Below, in pieces: positions 3,908-11,411 of a DNA stretch of 13,887 nucleotides; positions within the stretch are counted from its first letter, which is position 1; each line of letters begins with the position of its first letter. The DNA is from Gammaproteobacteria bacterium (GTDB lineage Bacteria > Pseudomonadota > Gammaproteobacteria > J044), in assembly GCA_003696465.1 (NCBI GenBank), contig RFHG01000241.1:1-13887 (forward strand), in the 5' to 3' direction. Made by a program: the position numbers and the translations under genes. Below the pieces are notes generated by a model. The model did not search any database, had not been told where the DNA came from, and was given only the letters and a program-made list of their open reading frames with translations.

Positions 3908-6283
3908 CTAGGCCTCGGCAACCCGCCCCTTCATGGTGGAAAGCAGGGTGCCGATGGCGCGGTCGAGTACCGGGGCGTTGTCCAGCACCCGTGCCTGACC
4001 GCCGCGCAGCAGTGCAGCCAGTCCATGCGGGGTCATCTCGCGGACCTTGAGGCCCTGGCGGTTGACGAAGAAGATCTTGCCGGTAATCAGGCTGCGCCAG
4101 GACAGCTTGATGCGCTGGACGCCGTCCTCCTCCTCGACCTCGAGCCAGGTACCTTCCGGCAGTTCCCGCGCCTGTTCGACATAGGCATCCTCCACAGGGG
4201 CCTCACCCTCCGCTTCCTCGCCCATGACGATTTCCTCGGCGATGTTGAAGTGCCCTTCTTCCAGCAAATGGTTGATCTCGTCGATCTTGCGTTCCATGAA
4301 GTTGCGCTCTTCCTCGTGCTCCGCGTGTTCCGTAGCAGCTTCTGCCGGAGTGGACCGTCGCGTTTCCTCCGCTTGCGGTTCCGATACAGGCTCCTCATCG
4401 GCAGCCGCTTCACCGGCCGCGGCATACAACCGATCCTGGGATGCCATCAGACGCGCATGCTCGGCCGAGAGCAGGGCCAGCAGCGCGCGTTCCTCGGCCT
4501 CGCCTACTGACATGCGACGCATGCCTTCACGCAGCGACTTGATGAGCGCGGGCAGAATCGATGCCAGTTGCTGGCGTTCGGCGCTGTCGGCCTTCGGCTG
4601 CAGACTCCACACCAGGGTGACGGCCACCTTCAGCACCTTCTTCCAGGTCTGCGAGTCGTTGCCGTCACGCATGTAGAGCACCACCAGCAGATCCTTCCAG
4701 GTTCCCTCGAGGAATGCCTTGACCTCTTCCGGCACCACGGCATCATCGAGCACCTGGCGAATGGCCTGCCGCGAGACGGCATTGGCAATGGCCAGGCGTT
4801 CCCGGTTCTGGTCGGCCCGGGCGCTCTGCTCCTCCTGTTGCAACGAACGCGCCTGCTCCTGCTCCAGCCAGGCCTCGAAGGCATCGAGCTCCTGCTCGAA
4901 CACACCGACATCATCCTCGAATTCCTCGAGGATGCGCTCGACCACCTGTTCCATGCGCGCGTACAGGGCCTCCTGCGTGGCACTGCCGTCGTCGACCCAG
5001 CCCAGGCCGGCCCGCGCCAGGGTATTGAGCAGGCGGCGCGCCGGGTTGTTCTTGCGTGCAAAGAAACCCTTGTCGATGATCGCGACCTTGATCACCGGGA
5101 TCTGCAGGCGCCCGATCAGGACCTTGATCCGGTCGGGGATGCTGGGGTCGTCGTAGATGAAATCGAACAGGGTGGAGACGATATCCACCAGGGTCTGGTC
5201 CATGGGGTCGATACCGGCCACCTCGGTGCCCTTGATACGGCTCACCGCATGCACGATCTGCGTGCTCAGGGCCTCGCCCTGCAGGGGCTGGTCCGAATCA
5301 CCCTCCGGGGTCGCGTGCTGTAGGCTGGAAAGGGCCTGCAGGATGTCCGGCGTAGCGGCCACCACCGCACCTGCCGGCGGCATGGGCCACGGGCCGCTCC
5401 CCTGAACCTGCCCCGCCCCCGCGGGCAAGGGCTTGCCGTCCGGCCCCATCGGCGGCATGGACCAGGTACCGGAGACATTCATCGCGCCTTCGGCCACCCC
5501 GGTACTGACCGCCTCGCGCAGCAGGTTGAACAGTTCTGCACCCTCGGGCAGGGACTCGTCATCGCCGGCTGCGTTATCCCTTCGCCTCCCCTGTTGTTTC
5601 GGCGGGTGTCCGATACCGGATTCATCCAGATCGGGAAGCAGCCCATCTTCGCGCAGCAGGGCATTGACCTCTTCATAGAGTGTTCCGAGCTCATCGACCA
5701 CCTGCTGGTCGAACAGCTTGAGCACGATCAGCTGGATGGTGACCGGCTGCTCAAGTACCCCCAGGGCTTCGGCAAAGGCCTCGGCAATGACGCCAGGCTC
5801 CAGCGGAATGACCTCCTCGGGCAGGTCGCGGCGCGAAGTCAGGGCCTCGAGCCGAAGCCTGATGGCCTTCAGGAGGGGCTCGTTGCCGGCCCGCGCCTTG
5901 CGGCTCATCCCCTGTACGGCCAGATCCAGCTCGAGCTCGTCGTTGTCCACCAGTGACAGCTCGCCTTCTGCGGAAGGTTCGCTGCCACCGGCGCGGTAGC
6001 GGTACTGGCCGTTGAGGAAGTCACCGAAGCGTTCTGCCAGCAGCCCGCGAAAACGGCTATCCACTTCGTCACGTTGCAGGCGGATCTGGCGCATGGCATC
6101 GAAAAACTCGGTCTGCTCGCCACTGCTGCCCGCCTGCTCGGCACGCCTGAACAGCGAATCGTCAAGCTGCTGCCAGAGCGATTCCAGCCGGGGCTCAAGG
6201 AAACCGACCAGCCGCTTGCGACACTGGCCCAGGACCTGGCTGGGGCGCCCGAAGGCGGTGGTTACGACATTTCCGGTGGCCAT
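3908..6283 (-). CDS. DUF1631 family protein
   Basis: The 791-aa product matches the DUF1631 family of gammaproteobacteria. Members are often mislabelled thymidine phosphorylase, and no such active site is visible here. The N-terminal helical part (about 10-260) includes RPSQVLGQCRKRL and a FFDAMRQIRLQR stretch. A flexible Met/Pro/Gly linker (268-309) carries the motif GxWxMPP twice. A central helical domain (about 335-640) contains a long Glu/Gln coiled-coil region (EQELDAFEAWLEQEQARS). The C-terminal piece (about 709-791) reads GTWLEVEEEDGVQRIKLSW, then GKIFFVNRQGLKV and LDRAI. It is beta-rich and resembles a PilZ-type barrel, which would suggest a c-di-GMP-related or scaffolding role. That is inference, as I see no clear RxxxR signature. 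There is no signal peptide or membrane span, so it should be cytoplasmic. The start has only a weak ribosome site (GGGT). Confidence 0.85.
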   Translation of the reverse strand: MATGNVVTTAFGRPSQVLGQCRKRLVGFLEPRLESLWQQLDDSLFRRAEQAGSSGEQTEFFDAMRQIRLQRDEVDSRFRGLLAERFGDFLNGQYRYRAGGSEPSAEGELSLVDNDELELDLAVQGMSRKARAGNEPLLKAIRLRLEALTSRRDLPEEVIPLEPGVIAEAFAEALGVLEQPVTIQLIVLKLFDQQVVDELGTLYEEVNALLREDGLLPDLDESGIGHPPKQQGRRRDNAAGDDESLPEGAELFNLLREAVSTGVAEGAMNVSGTWSMPPMGPDGKPLPAGAGQVQGSGPWPMPPAGAVVAATPDILQALSSLQHATPEGDSDQPLQGEALSTQIVHAVSRIKGTEVAGIDPMDQTLVDIVSTLFDFIYDDPSIPDRIKVLIGRLQIPVIKVAIIDKGFFARKNNPARRLLNTLARAGLGWVDDGSATQEALYARMEQVVERILEEFEDDVGVFEQELDAFEAWLEQEQARSLQQEEQSARADQNRERLAIANAVSRQAIRQVLDDAVVPEEVKAFLEGTWKDLLVVLYMRDGNDSQTWKKVLKVAVTLVWSLQPKADSAERQQLASILPALIKSLREGMRRMSVGEAEERALLALLSAEHARLMASQDRLYAAAGEAAADEEPVSEPQAEETRRSTPAEAATEHAEHEEERNFMERKIDEINHLLEEGHFNIAEEIVMGEEAEGEAPVEDAYVEQARELPEGTWLEVEEEDGVQRIKLSWRSLITGKIFFVNRQGLKVREMTPHGLAALLRGGQARVLDNAPVLDRAIGTLLSTMKGRVAEA

Positions 6284-6421
6284 GATTCATACCCGTGTGC
6301 AGTTGGAATTCTGCCTGTAATCTAGTTCAGCCCGGCGCGGAAAAACTGCGACACAGTCCACCTTTTACATGAAAAACTGTTGTAGAATGAAGCGTATATG
6401 TACTTTAGGGAAAGGATGCAC
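6284..6421. promoter_or_regulatory. Divergent promoter region, DUF1631 gene / HDOD gene
   Basis: This 138-bp AT-richer gap separates two divergently read genes. For the rightward HDOD gene, TAGAAT at 6383-6388 is a fair -10. The nearest -35-like hexamer, TTTACA at 6364, is only 13 bp away, too close for a standard promoter. For the leftward DUF1631 gene the minus strand offers TAGATT at 6319-6324 with no convincing -35. No operator palindrome stands out. Confidence 0.35.
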
Positions 6422-7285
6422 ATGCCCCAAAGGCCAACACTGGAAGCACTCGTCGCCCGAGTCTCGGAACTCGTCTCTCCGCCGGAAATCCATCTCCGCC
6501 TGCACGAGGTGATCGAATCACCAAGCTCCACCTCGGACGACATTGCCGAAGTCATCATGACCGACCCCAATCTCTCGGCGCGCATCCTCAAGATCACCAA
6601 CAGCGCCTATTACGGTCGCCGCCGCATCGAGACCGTGTCCCGTGCCATCACCCTCATCGGCACCCGCGACCTGTACAACATCGCGCTCGCCATCAATGCC
6701 ATGCGGGTCTTCGAGAAGATTCCCTCCGAGCTGGTCAATGTGCCGGTATTCTGGCGTCACAGCCTGTATACCGCGATCATCAGCCGCCTGTTGGCACGGC
6801 GCGCGCGCATCCTGCATCCGGAGCGCCTGTTCGTGGCCGGGCTGCTGCACGACATCGGTTGTCTGGTCCTGTACAGCGCCTTCCCCGAGGAGTCGCGCAA
6901 CGCCCTGCTGGTGGCGCAGGGCGACGAGACCCTGCTCGCCGAACAGGAGCGGGAACTGATCGGCTACAACCATGCCGAGGTGGGCGGCGAGCTGTTGCGC
7001 CTGTGGAAGATCCCGGACACCCTGTGCAACGCCGTGGCCTGGCATCACCGGCCACTCGACGCCCCCGAGACCTCCATCGAAATCCCCATCATCGCCATCG
7101 CCGATGCCCTGGCCAACCGCAGCGAGGAAGGGGCCTTCAGCGGCACCGGCGGACACGCCACCCTGATCGATCCGGCCCTGTGGGCGCGCATCGGTGCCGA
7201 CGAGAGCCTGGTCGAGGACCTCTGGGAAGAAGTGGACGAGCAGTTTGCCGAGGCCGCCCAGGCACTGATGCCCGGGCTGCGCTGA
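6422..7285 (+). CDS. HDOD domain signalling protein
   Basis: The 287-aa cytoplasmic protein is essentially a stand-alone HDOD domain, a degenerate relative of HD phosphohydrolases found in bacterial signalling proteins. Typical elements in order are: SPPEIHLRLHEVIESP, the region MTDPNLSARILKITNSAYYG (46-65) characteristic of HDOD, AITLIGTRDLYNIAL, GLLHDIGCLVL (HD at 143-144), NHAEVGGELLRLWKIP (His184) and AVAWHHRP (His208-209), then Asp228. Most HD-superfamily metal ligands are therefore retained, while the Lys after HDIG is replaced by Cys147. No receiver, GGDEF or EAL domain is attached. AAAGGA 5 nt before the ATG at 6422 decides this start. In-frame ATGs at 6398 and 6416 are less well placed. 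It is divergent from the DUF1631 gene. Confidence 0.9.
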   Translation: MPQRPTLEALVARVSELVSPPEIHLRLHEVIESPSSTSDDIAEVIMTDPNLSARILKITNSAYYGRRRIETVSRAITLIGTRDLYNIALAINAMRVFEKIPSELVNVPVFWRHSLYTAIISRLLARRARILHPERLFVAGLLHDIGCLVLYSAFPEESRNALLVAQGDETLLAEQERELIGYNHAEVGGELLRLWKIPDTLCNAVAWHHRPLDAPETSIEIPIIAIADALANRSEEGAFSGTGGHATLIDPALWARIGADESLVEDLWEEVDEQFAEAAQALMPGLR

Positions 7286-7291
7286 GCCCTG

Positions 7292-7324
7292 CGGCTCGCC
7301 GCCCGAGCCGGCCGCGGGTATACT
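7292..7324 (+). promoter_or_regulatory. Hairpin and -10 box upstream of the zinc-ribbon gene
   Basis: Arms 7292-7298 and 7304-7310 (CGGCTCG/CGAGCCG) form a 7-bp hairpin just after the HDOD stop, without a T run. TATACT at 7319-7324 is a 5/6 match to a -10 box, 28 bp before the ATG at 7353. The -35 region is GC-rich and poor. The zinc-ribbon gene may thus have its own promoter, with the hairpin weakly ending the HDOD message. Confidence 0.4.
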
Positions 7325-7352
7325 GTGGGCATCTTCAACAAGGGCACACAGA

Positions 7353-7901
7353 ATGACCGAACACGATCGATCCGCAAAGCTTGTACGGGCCTACGAGCAC
7401 ATGCTCGAACGGGTGCGCGAATGGGCCGAAAACTTCGAGGACAAGTCCGTCGAGAGCCTGGAAAAGGTGCTCGACGAGGCGAAGGAAAAGGTCGAGGAAG
7501 TCGAGGAACTGACGCGCGAAGAGGCCGACGCAGTCAAGGGCTTCGTCAAGCGTGATCTTGCCCATCTGGCCGACCACCTCAAACTCGACAAGGACCTCAA
7601 GGACTGGCTCTACATCGACCTCACGCTGATCGAGGACGAGCTGCTGGATCTGCTGAGCAAGGTGGCCGACCCCACCACGGTGGAGCTGCTGCGGCTGAAG
7701 GAACTGGCCGAACTGGCCGACTACTACAAGACCGGCGAGGTCACCGGGCCCGGCGTGCTGGAGTGCGTCAACTGTGGCGAACGGCTGCACTTCACGCGCC
7801 CGGCCCACATTCCGCCCTGCCCCAAGTGCCACGGTACCCTGTTCAGGCGCGTGACCGCCGACAGCGACAGCGAAAGCGGAAACGACACGAACGCCTCCTG
7901 A
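7353..7901 (+). CDS. YbeL-type zinc-ribbon protein (DUF1451)
   Basis: The 182-aa product matches the DUF1451 family that includes E. coli YbeL, a protein of unknown role. Residues 5-130 are highly charged and helical (LVRAYEHMLERVREW, KVLDEAKEKVEEVEEL), fitting a coiled-coil bundle. Residues 138-159 hold a zinc ribbon with two CxxC knuckles, CVNC (138/141) and CPKC (156/159). The last residues form a Ser/Asp-rich disordered tail. Length and order are normal for the family. The start at ATG 7353 has an AAGG about 8-10 nt upstream. It stands alone between a weak hairpin on the left and a strong hairpin on the right, convergent with the lnt-side operon. Its molecular function is not known, and the ribbon could bind nucleic acid or protein. 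Confidence 0.85.
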   Translation: MTEHDRSAKLVRAYEHMLERVREWAENFEDKSVESLEKVLDEAKEKVEEVEELTREEADAVKGFVKRDLAHLADHLKLDKDLKDWLYIDLTLIEDELLDLLSKVADPTTVELLRLKELAELADYYKTGEVTGPGVLECVNCGERLHFTRPAHIPPCPKCHGTLFRRVTADSDSESGNDTNAS

Positions 7902-7907
7902 GCCGAA

Positions 7908-7934
7908 CGAACCCCTGACCGGATCAGGGGTTCG
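7908..7934. terminator. Shared terminator hairpin overlapping a stop codon
   Basis: Arms CGAACCCCTGA (7908-7918) and TCAGGGGTTCG (7924-7934) are perfectly complementary around a 5-nt loop. The hairpin starts 6 nt after the zinc-ribbon stop. Its right arm encodes the last three codons and the stop (TGA at 7924-7926) of the leftward gene. T runs are short on both sides, so it is a probable but not classical bidirectional terminator. Confidence 0.65.
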
Positions 7935-8463
7935 AATCACCCTGCAACTGCCGCAGCACGCTCACGGGCGCAAACGGTCGGCGCAGGGAGGGAAGCGCCA
8001 GCAACCGTGCCCGAACGGCCTCCGGCAAGGCCTCCCAGGCAAACCGGATGCGTGCCTCGGCCGCCACACTGCCCCAGACCAGTTCTTCTGCAGCATCTGC
8101 GGGCGTGGTAGGCACTCCGCCCGCCCGCGCGGCCTGCCGGTAGCGTACGATGGCCAACGCCAGCCGGCGGTTCGCGGCATCGAGGCAGCGCCTTTGCGCG
8201 TCATGAAAGAGCCAGACGAGTGCCGTGCTGTACGCGTCCGGGGTGAGTTGCAGACGCTTGAGGGCCTTCAGGTCTTCCGCTGCAATCTCCCTGGCCGGGG
8301 CACATTGCAGGCTGGCATGCCCATGTTCTGCCAGGGCAGCCTGCAAGTCCTGTAAGAACGGCGCCAACTCCTGGCGAACCGCCGCTTCGGCCCAGGCCAT
8401 CGGCTGATGCAGCATCAGCAGCAGGCCAAGGCCAATCGCCCTCCACCCCCACCGCCCTGTCAT
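7924..8463 (-). CDS. Small secreted protein of unknown function downstream of lnt
   Basis: The 179-aa product starts with an Arg-containing n-region, a GLGLLLML hydrophobic core and AWA before EA, a good signal peptidase I site after residue 25. The mature part is Ala/Leu/Arg-rich and helical. Its two Cys (54 and 93) could pair in the periplasm. I recognise no family. The ATG at 8463 is preferred because AGG lies 9 nt upstream. An in-frame ATG at 8472 would add three residues (MRR) and is possible. It follows lnt by about 50 nt on the same strand and is probably the last gene of that operon. Its message would end at the hairpin overlapping its own stop. An envelope role is inferred from export and position only. 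Confidence 0.7.
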   Translation of the reverse strand: MTGRWGWRAIGLGLLLMLHQPMAWAEAAVRQELAPFLQDLQAALAEHGHASLQCAPAREIAAEDLKALKRLQLTPDAYSTALVWLFHDAQRRCLDAANRRLALAIVRYRQAARAGGVPTTPADAAEELVWGSVAAEARIRFAWEALPEAVRARLLALPSLRRPFAPVSVLRQLQGDSNP

Positions 8464-8512
8464 GCGTCGCATCCTGTACGGTACACGGCCATTTTCGATG
8501 AGACCGATTGCA

Positions 8513-10069
8513 TCAGGATCTCCCCTTTCCGTACGAAAACACGCAACCGCCTAGCAGTACCAGTATCGCCAAAACCACAACCGGCAGGTTGCGCCAACGG
8601 GCATAGGGCGTCATGCCCTGCATGGGCTGCACCGTGCCCAACAGCGCCTGCCGCAGGAACTGGGGGGCGCGGGCAAGAACCCTTCCGTGTGCATCGATGA
8701 TGGCCGTGATGCCGGTATTGGTGGCGCGCAGCAGGGGGCGCCCCAGGGCAGCCGCCGCGGTACGCGCGATCTGCAGGTGCTGGTGCGGGGCCAGGCTGTC
8801 GCCAAACCAGGCATCATTGCTGACATTAACGAGCACTGCAGCCTCCGGCAGGGCATCGGCCAGCTCGTCGGGAAAGGCCGCCTCGAAGCAGATGGAGGGG
8901 CCGACCGAGATACCGTCGACCGGCAGCAGCGGGCGTCGCCCGCCCTCGAGCACGTCCGACATGGGGATGTCGAGCAGGCCGTGGAAGATACCCAGCAGGT
9001 CGCGCAGCGGGAAGTATTCGCCAAACACGACCAGGTGGTGCTTGTAATAGGCCAGGCGATGGGGCGCATCGATGCGCACCAGGCTGTTGTAGGGGCCATC
9101 GCGCGCGTAATCGTAGGTAAATACCCCGGCCAGAACCGCCATGCCCCGTGTCTCCTCGGCCAGTGGCTCGAGATAGTCCGTCTCCACGGTGCGCAGATAG
9201 GCCGGAATGGCCGTTTCCGGCCAGATCACCAGATCGCGGTCACGGTGTTCCAGGGTCATGCGCCGATACAGGGCCAGGGTCGGTGCACGTTCTTCCGGCA
9301 GCCACTTGCGGTCCTGCGGGATGTTGCCCTGCAACAACGCCACCTTCAGCGGCCTGCCCTCGGCCTGCACCCACTGAAGCTGATTCAAGCCCAGCCCCGA
9401 CAGGATCAACAGACCAGCCAGGACGAGGATTCGCGCCCGGCGCCCCGGCTCGGACAGCAGCCAGGCCAGCAGGCCGGCAAGCGTTGCCAGTACCCAGCTG
9501 CCCAGAAGCGGCCCGCCCACCGGCAGCCAGCCGCCCGCAGCCGTGTCTGGCAGCGACTGCCCGAGCAGCAGCCAGGGAAATCCGCCTCCGAGCCACCAGC
9601 GCACCCATTCAAGCAGCACCCAGCCGGCCGGCCAGACAAGCGCCACCTGCCAGGGGCGGGGACAGGGAAAGCAGCGCCGCAGCAGCCAGGCGAGGATCGC
9701 GGGCAGCAGGGCCAGGAGGGCAACGAAGCCGGCGGTGAGCAATCCTGCCACCGGCGCAATGGCATCGCCGAACAGGTGGATGCTGTGATAGACCCAGGAC
9801 ACACCCAGGCCAAAGACACCCAGGCCAAAGGCCCAGCCATGCACCAGCGCATGGCGTGCCGGCGCGTGTGCAAGAACAAGCCACAGGACGGCAATGGAAA
9901 CGACTGCCGCTGGCCAGAGGTCAAAGGGGGAAAACGCCAGCACCAGCAGGGCACCGGACAGCAGCAATACCAGCCGTGCCTGCCAGGGGTGATGTTGCAG
10001 CCAGGCGCTCAGCCGGCGGGGCCCGTCACTCGCTGTCGGTATCGGAGGATTCGCCTGTGCTGTCCTCAT
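8513..10069 (-). CDS. lnt: Apolipoprotein N-acyltransferase Lnt
   Basis: Lnt transfers the third acyl chain from phospholipid to the N-terminal Cys of lipoproteins in the inner membrane. The 518-aa length is close to the E. coli enzyme (512 aa). An N-terminal hydrophobic part (about 30-230) supplies several membrane helices with FSPFDLWP, WVYHSI and GGGFPWLLLGQS, typical of the family. The nitrilase-type domain begins near 240 (KVALLQGNIPQDRKW). Its catalytic triad is visible as Glu285 in VIWPETAIPAY, Lys343 in YYKHHLVVFGEYFPLR and Cys394 in GPSICFEAAFPDE. A final hydrophobic helix (VVVLAILVLLGGCVF) closes the protein. The ATG at 10069 is the only plausible start, because the frame has no ATG nearer the membrane part. 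It overlaps corC by 44 nt in a different frame, suggesting translational coupling. Its own ribosome site is poor. Confidence 0.96.
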   Translation of the reverse strand: MRTAQANPPIPTASDGPRRLSAWLQHHPWQARLVLLLSGALLVLAFSPFDLWPAAVVSIAVLWLVLAHAPARHALVHGWAFGLGVFGLGVSWVYHSIHLFGDAIAPVAGLLTAGFVALLALLPAILAWLLRRCFPCPRPWQVALVWPAGWVLLEWVRWWLGGGFPWLLLGQSLPDTAAGGWLPVGGPLLGSWVLATLAGLLAWLLSEPGRRARILVLAGLLILSGLGLNQLQWVQAEGRPLKVALLQGNIPQDRKWLPEERAPTLALYRRMTLEHRDRDLVIWPETAIPAYLRTVETDYLEPLAEETRGMAVLAGVFTYDYARDGPYNSLVRIDAPHRLAYYKHHLVVFGEYFPLRDLLGIFHGLLDIPMSDVLEGGRRPLLPVDGISVGPSICFEAAFPDELADALPEAAVLVNVSNDAWFGDSLAPHQHLQIARTAAAALGRPLLRATNTGITAIIDAHGRVLARAPQFLRQALLGTVQPMQGMTPYARWRNLPVVVLAILVLLGGCVFSYGKGRS

Positions 10070-10934
10070 CCTGCACCGATTCAGGCAACACGCGCATCTC
10101 GAGCAGGCCGATGCGCCGGTTGTTGGCATGCAGCACCTTGAAACGGAAGCGGTCGATATCGACCGTCTCGCCGCGCTTGGGCATGTGACCGAAGGCCTTG
10201 AGCACCAGGCCACCCACGGTATCGTATTCGTCGTCGGAATAGTCGGTGCCGAAACGCTCGTTGAAGTCCTCGATCGGAGTCAGGGCCTTGATGGTATAGC
10301 GATCATCGCCATGCGGGAGGATGTTGTAGGCCTCGTCATCGACATCGTATTCGTCATCGATCTCGCCGACGATCTGCTCCAGCACATCCTCGATAGTGAC
10401 CAGGCCGGCGACTCCGCCATACTCGTCGACCACGATGGCCATGTGGTTGTGATTGCGCCGGAAATCGCGCAGCAGCACATTCAGCCGCTTGCTCTCGGGG
10501 ATGATGATGGCCGGGCGCAGGATATCTTCAAGCTCCAGCTCTTCCGCGTCGCCGTTCTGGCCGCAATAGCGCAGCAGGTCCTTGGCCAGCAGGATACCCA
10601 CCACGCGGTTGCGCCCGTCGGCCACCACAGGGAAGCGCGAATGCCCGGAACGGGTGACGATGCGCAGGATCTCTTCCAGTGGCGCATCCTCCTCGATCAC
10701 CACCATGGCCGAGCGCGGGATCATGATGTCGCGCACCTGCATCTCGGCCACCTGGAATACGCCCTCGATCATCTCCAGCGCATCGGCCGCCACCAGGCCA
10801 CTGTCACCGGCACGATGGAGGTAATCGATGATCTGATTGCGATCGCGGGGCTGACAGGCACCCAATGCCAGGGCGATGCGATCGATGAGGGCCTGTGCGG
10901 GGGGAATCCTGCTGCTAGGTCGGTCTTCGCTCAT
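10026..10934 (-). CDS. corC: CorC/YbeX CBS-domain transporter-associated protein
   Basis: The 302-aa soluble protein has two CBS domains (about 68-125, starting [11 protein letters not shown] and including [23 protein letters not shown]; and 135-192, including [20 protein letters not shown]). A C-terminal CorC_HlyC domain follows (about 205-285, with [18 protein letters not shown]). In E. coli, YbeX/CorC has been linked to Mg2+/Co2+ efflux and to ribosome-related phenotypes. CBS pairs usually bind adenine nucleotides. The N-terminal 65 residues match the family helix before the first CBS. The last 15 residues are Asp/Glu/Ser-rich, in the stretch that overlaps lnt. GAGG lies 4 nt before the ATG at 10934. 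It is 24 nt after ybeY, with a hairpin filling the gap. Confidence 0.95.
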   Translation of the reverse strand: MSEDRPSSRIPPAQALIDRIALALGACQPRDRNQIIDYLHRAGDSGLVAADALEMIEGVFQVAEMQVRDIMIPRSAMVVIEEDAPLEEILRIVTRSGHSRFPVVADGRNRVVGILLAKDLLRYCGQNGDAEELELEDILRPAIIIPESKRLNVLLRDFRRNHNHMAIVVDEYGGVAGLVTIEDVLEQIVGEIDDEYDVDDEAYNILPHGDDRYTIKALTPIEDFNERFGTDYSDDEYDTVGGLVLKAFGHMPKRGETVDIDRFRFKVLHANNRRIGLLEMRVLPESVQDEDSTGESSDTDSE

Positions 10935-10942
10935 GTTGCCTC

Positions 10943-10958
10943 GCCGGCCAGGGCCGGC
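10943..10958 (-). other. Perfect GC hairpin between ybeY and corC
   Basis: GCCGGC (10943-10948) and GCCGGC (10953-10958) are self-complementary arms around CAGG. The stem begins at the base next to the ybeY stop codon and ends one base short of, or touching, the corC Shine-Dalgarno (GAGG, complement of 10939-10942). It could restrict ribosome access or act as an RNase barrier. No T run follows, so it is unlikely to be a terminator. Confidence 0.5.
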
Positions 10959-11411
10959 TCATGCCTCCTGGTAGGGATCGGGATAGCCTAACCGTGCGAG
11001 GATGGCGCGTTCAAGCGCCTCCATGCGTTCGGCCTCGTCTGCCTGGATGTGGTCGAAACCGCGCAGATGCAAGACCCCGTGCACCACCATGTGGGCCCAG
11101 TGGGCCTGCTCTGCCTTGCCCTGTTCGGCGGCCTCGTGCCGTACCACCGGGGCACAGATCACCAGATCACCCAGATGGGCCTCGGCCGGCAACCCCGGCG
11201 GCGGCTCGAACGGGAACGACAGCACATTGGTTGGCCTGTCCTTGCCGCGGTAGGCCGCATTCAGGGCCTGGCTCTCGGCCTCGTCCACGATACGGATGAC
11301 CACGGATGTCTCGCCCGGCAGATCTTCCAGCGCGGCCTGCAGCCAGCGTTCGAATTCGGCCTCGGGCGGCACCCCATCCAGGGTACCGGATACCTGAAGT
11401 TCCAGCACCAT
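10959..11411 (-). CDS. ybeY: Endoribonuclease YbeY (16S rRNA 3' maturation)
   Basis: YbeY is a zinc-dependent endoribonuclease of the UPF0054 family, required for 16S rRNA 3'-end maturation and ribosome quality control. The metal site [11 protein letters not shown] is complete (His111, His115, His121). The conserved [14 protein letters not shown] (55-68) and HLGDLVI (79-85) are also present. The 150-aa length is normal. It is cytoplasmic, with no signal peptide. The ATG overlaps the ybeZ stop as TGATG (11409-11413), indicating coupled translation with the PhoH-like partner, which is the usual neighbour and a reported interactor. Confidence 0.97.
   Translation of the reverse strand: MVLELQVSGTLDGVPPEAEFERWLQAALEDLPGETSVVIRIVDEAESQALNAAYRGKDRPTNVLSFPFEPPPGLPAEAHLGDLVICAPVVRHEAAEQGKAEQAHWAHMVVHGVLHLRGFDHIQADEAERMEALERAILARLGYPDPYQEA

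Noticed and set aside
3054..3911. 285-codon Arg/Pro/His-rich frame overlapping the Lys/Pro-rich gene
   Set aside because: It is a shifted reading of Pro/Ala codons in GC-rich DNA, runs into the terminator, and its composition is typical of shadow frames.
3908..6283. Thymidine phosphorylase as product of the 791-aa gene
   Set aside because: This label is often attached to DUF1631 proteins. No glycosyltransferase family 3 motifs are visible, and the helical/coiled-coil layout does not fit.
8687..10141. 484-codon rightward frame antisense to lnt
   Set aside because: Lnt has its full catalytic triad and normal length on the other strand. The antisense translation is Gln/Arg/Ala/Gly-rich with no recognisable domain.
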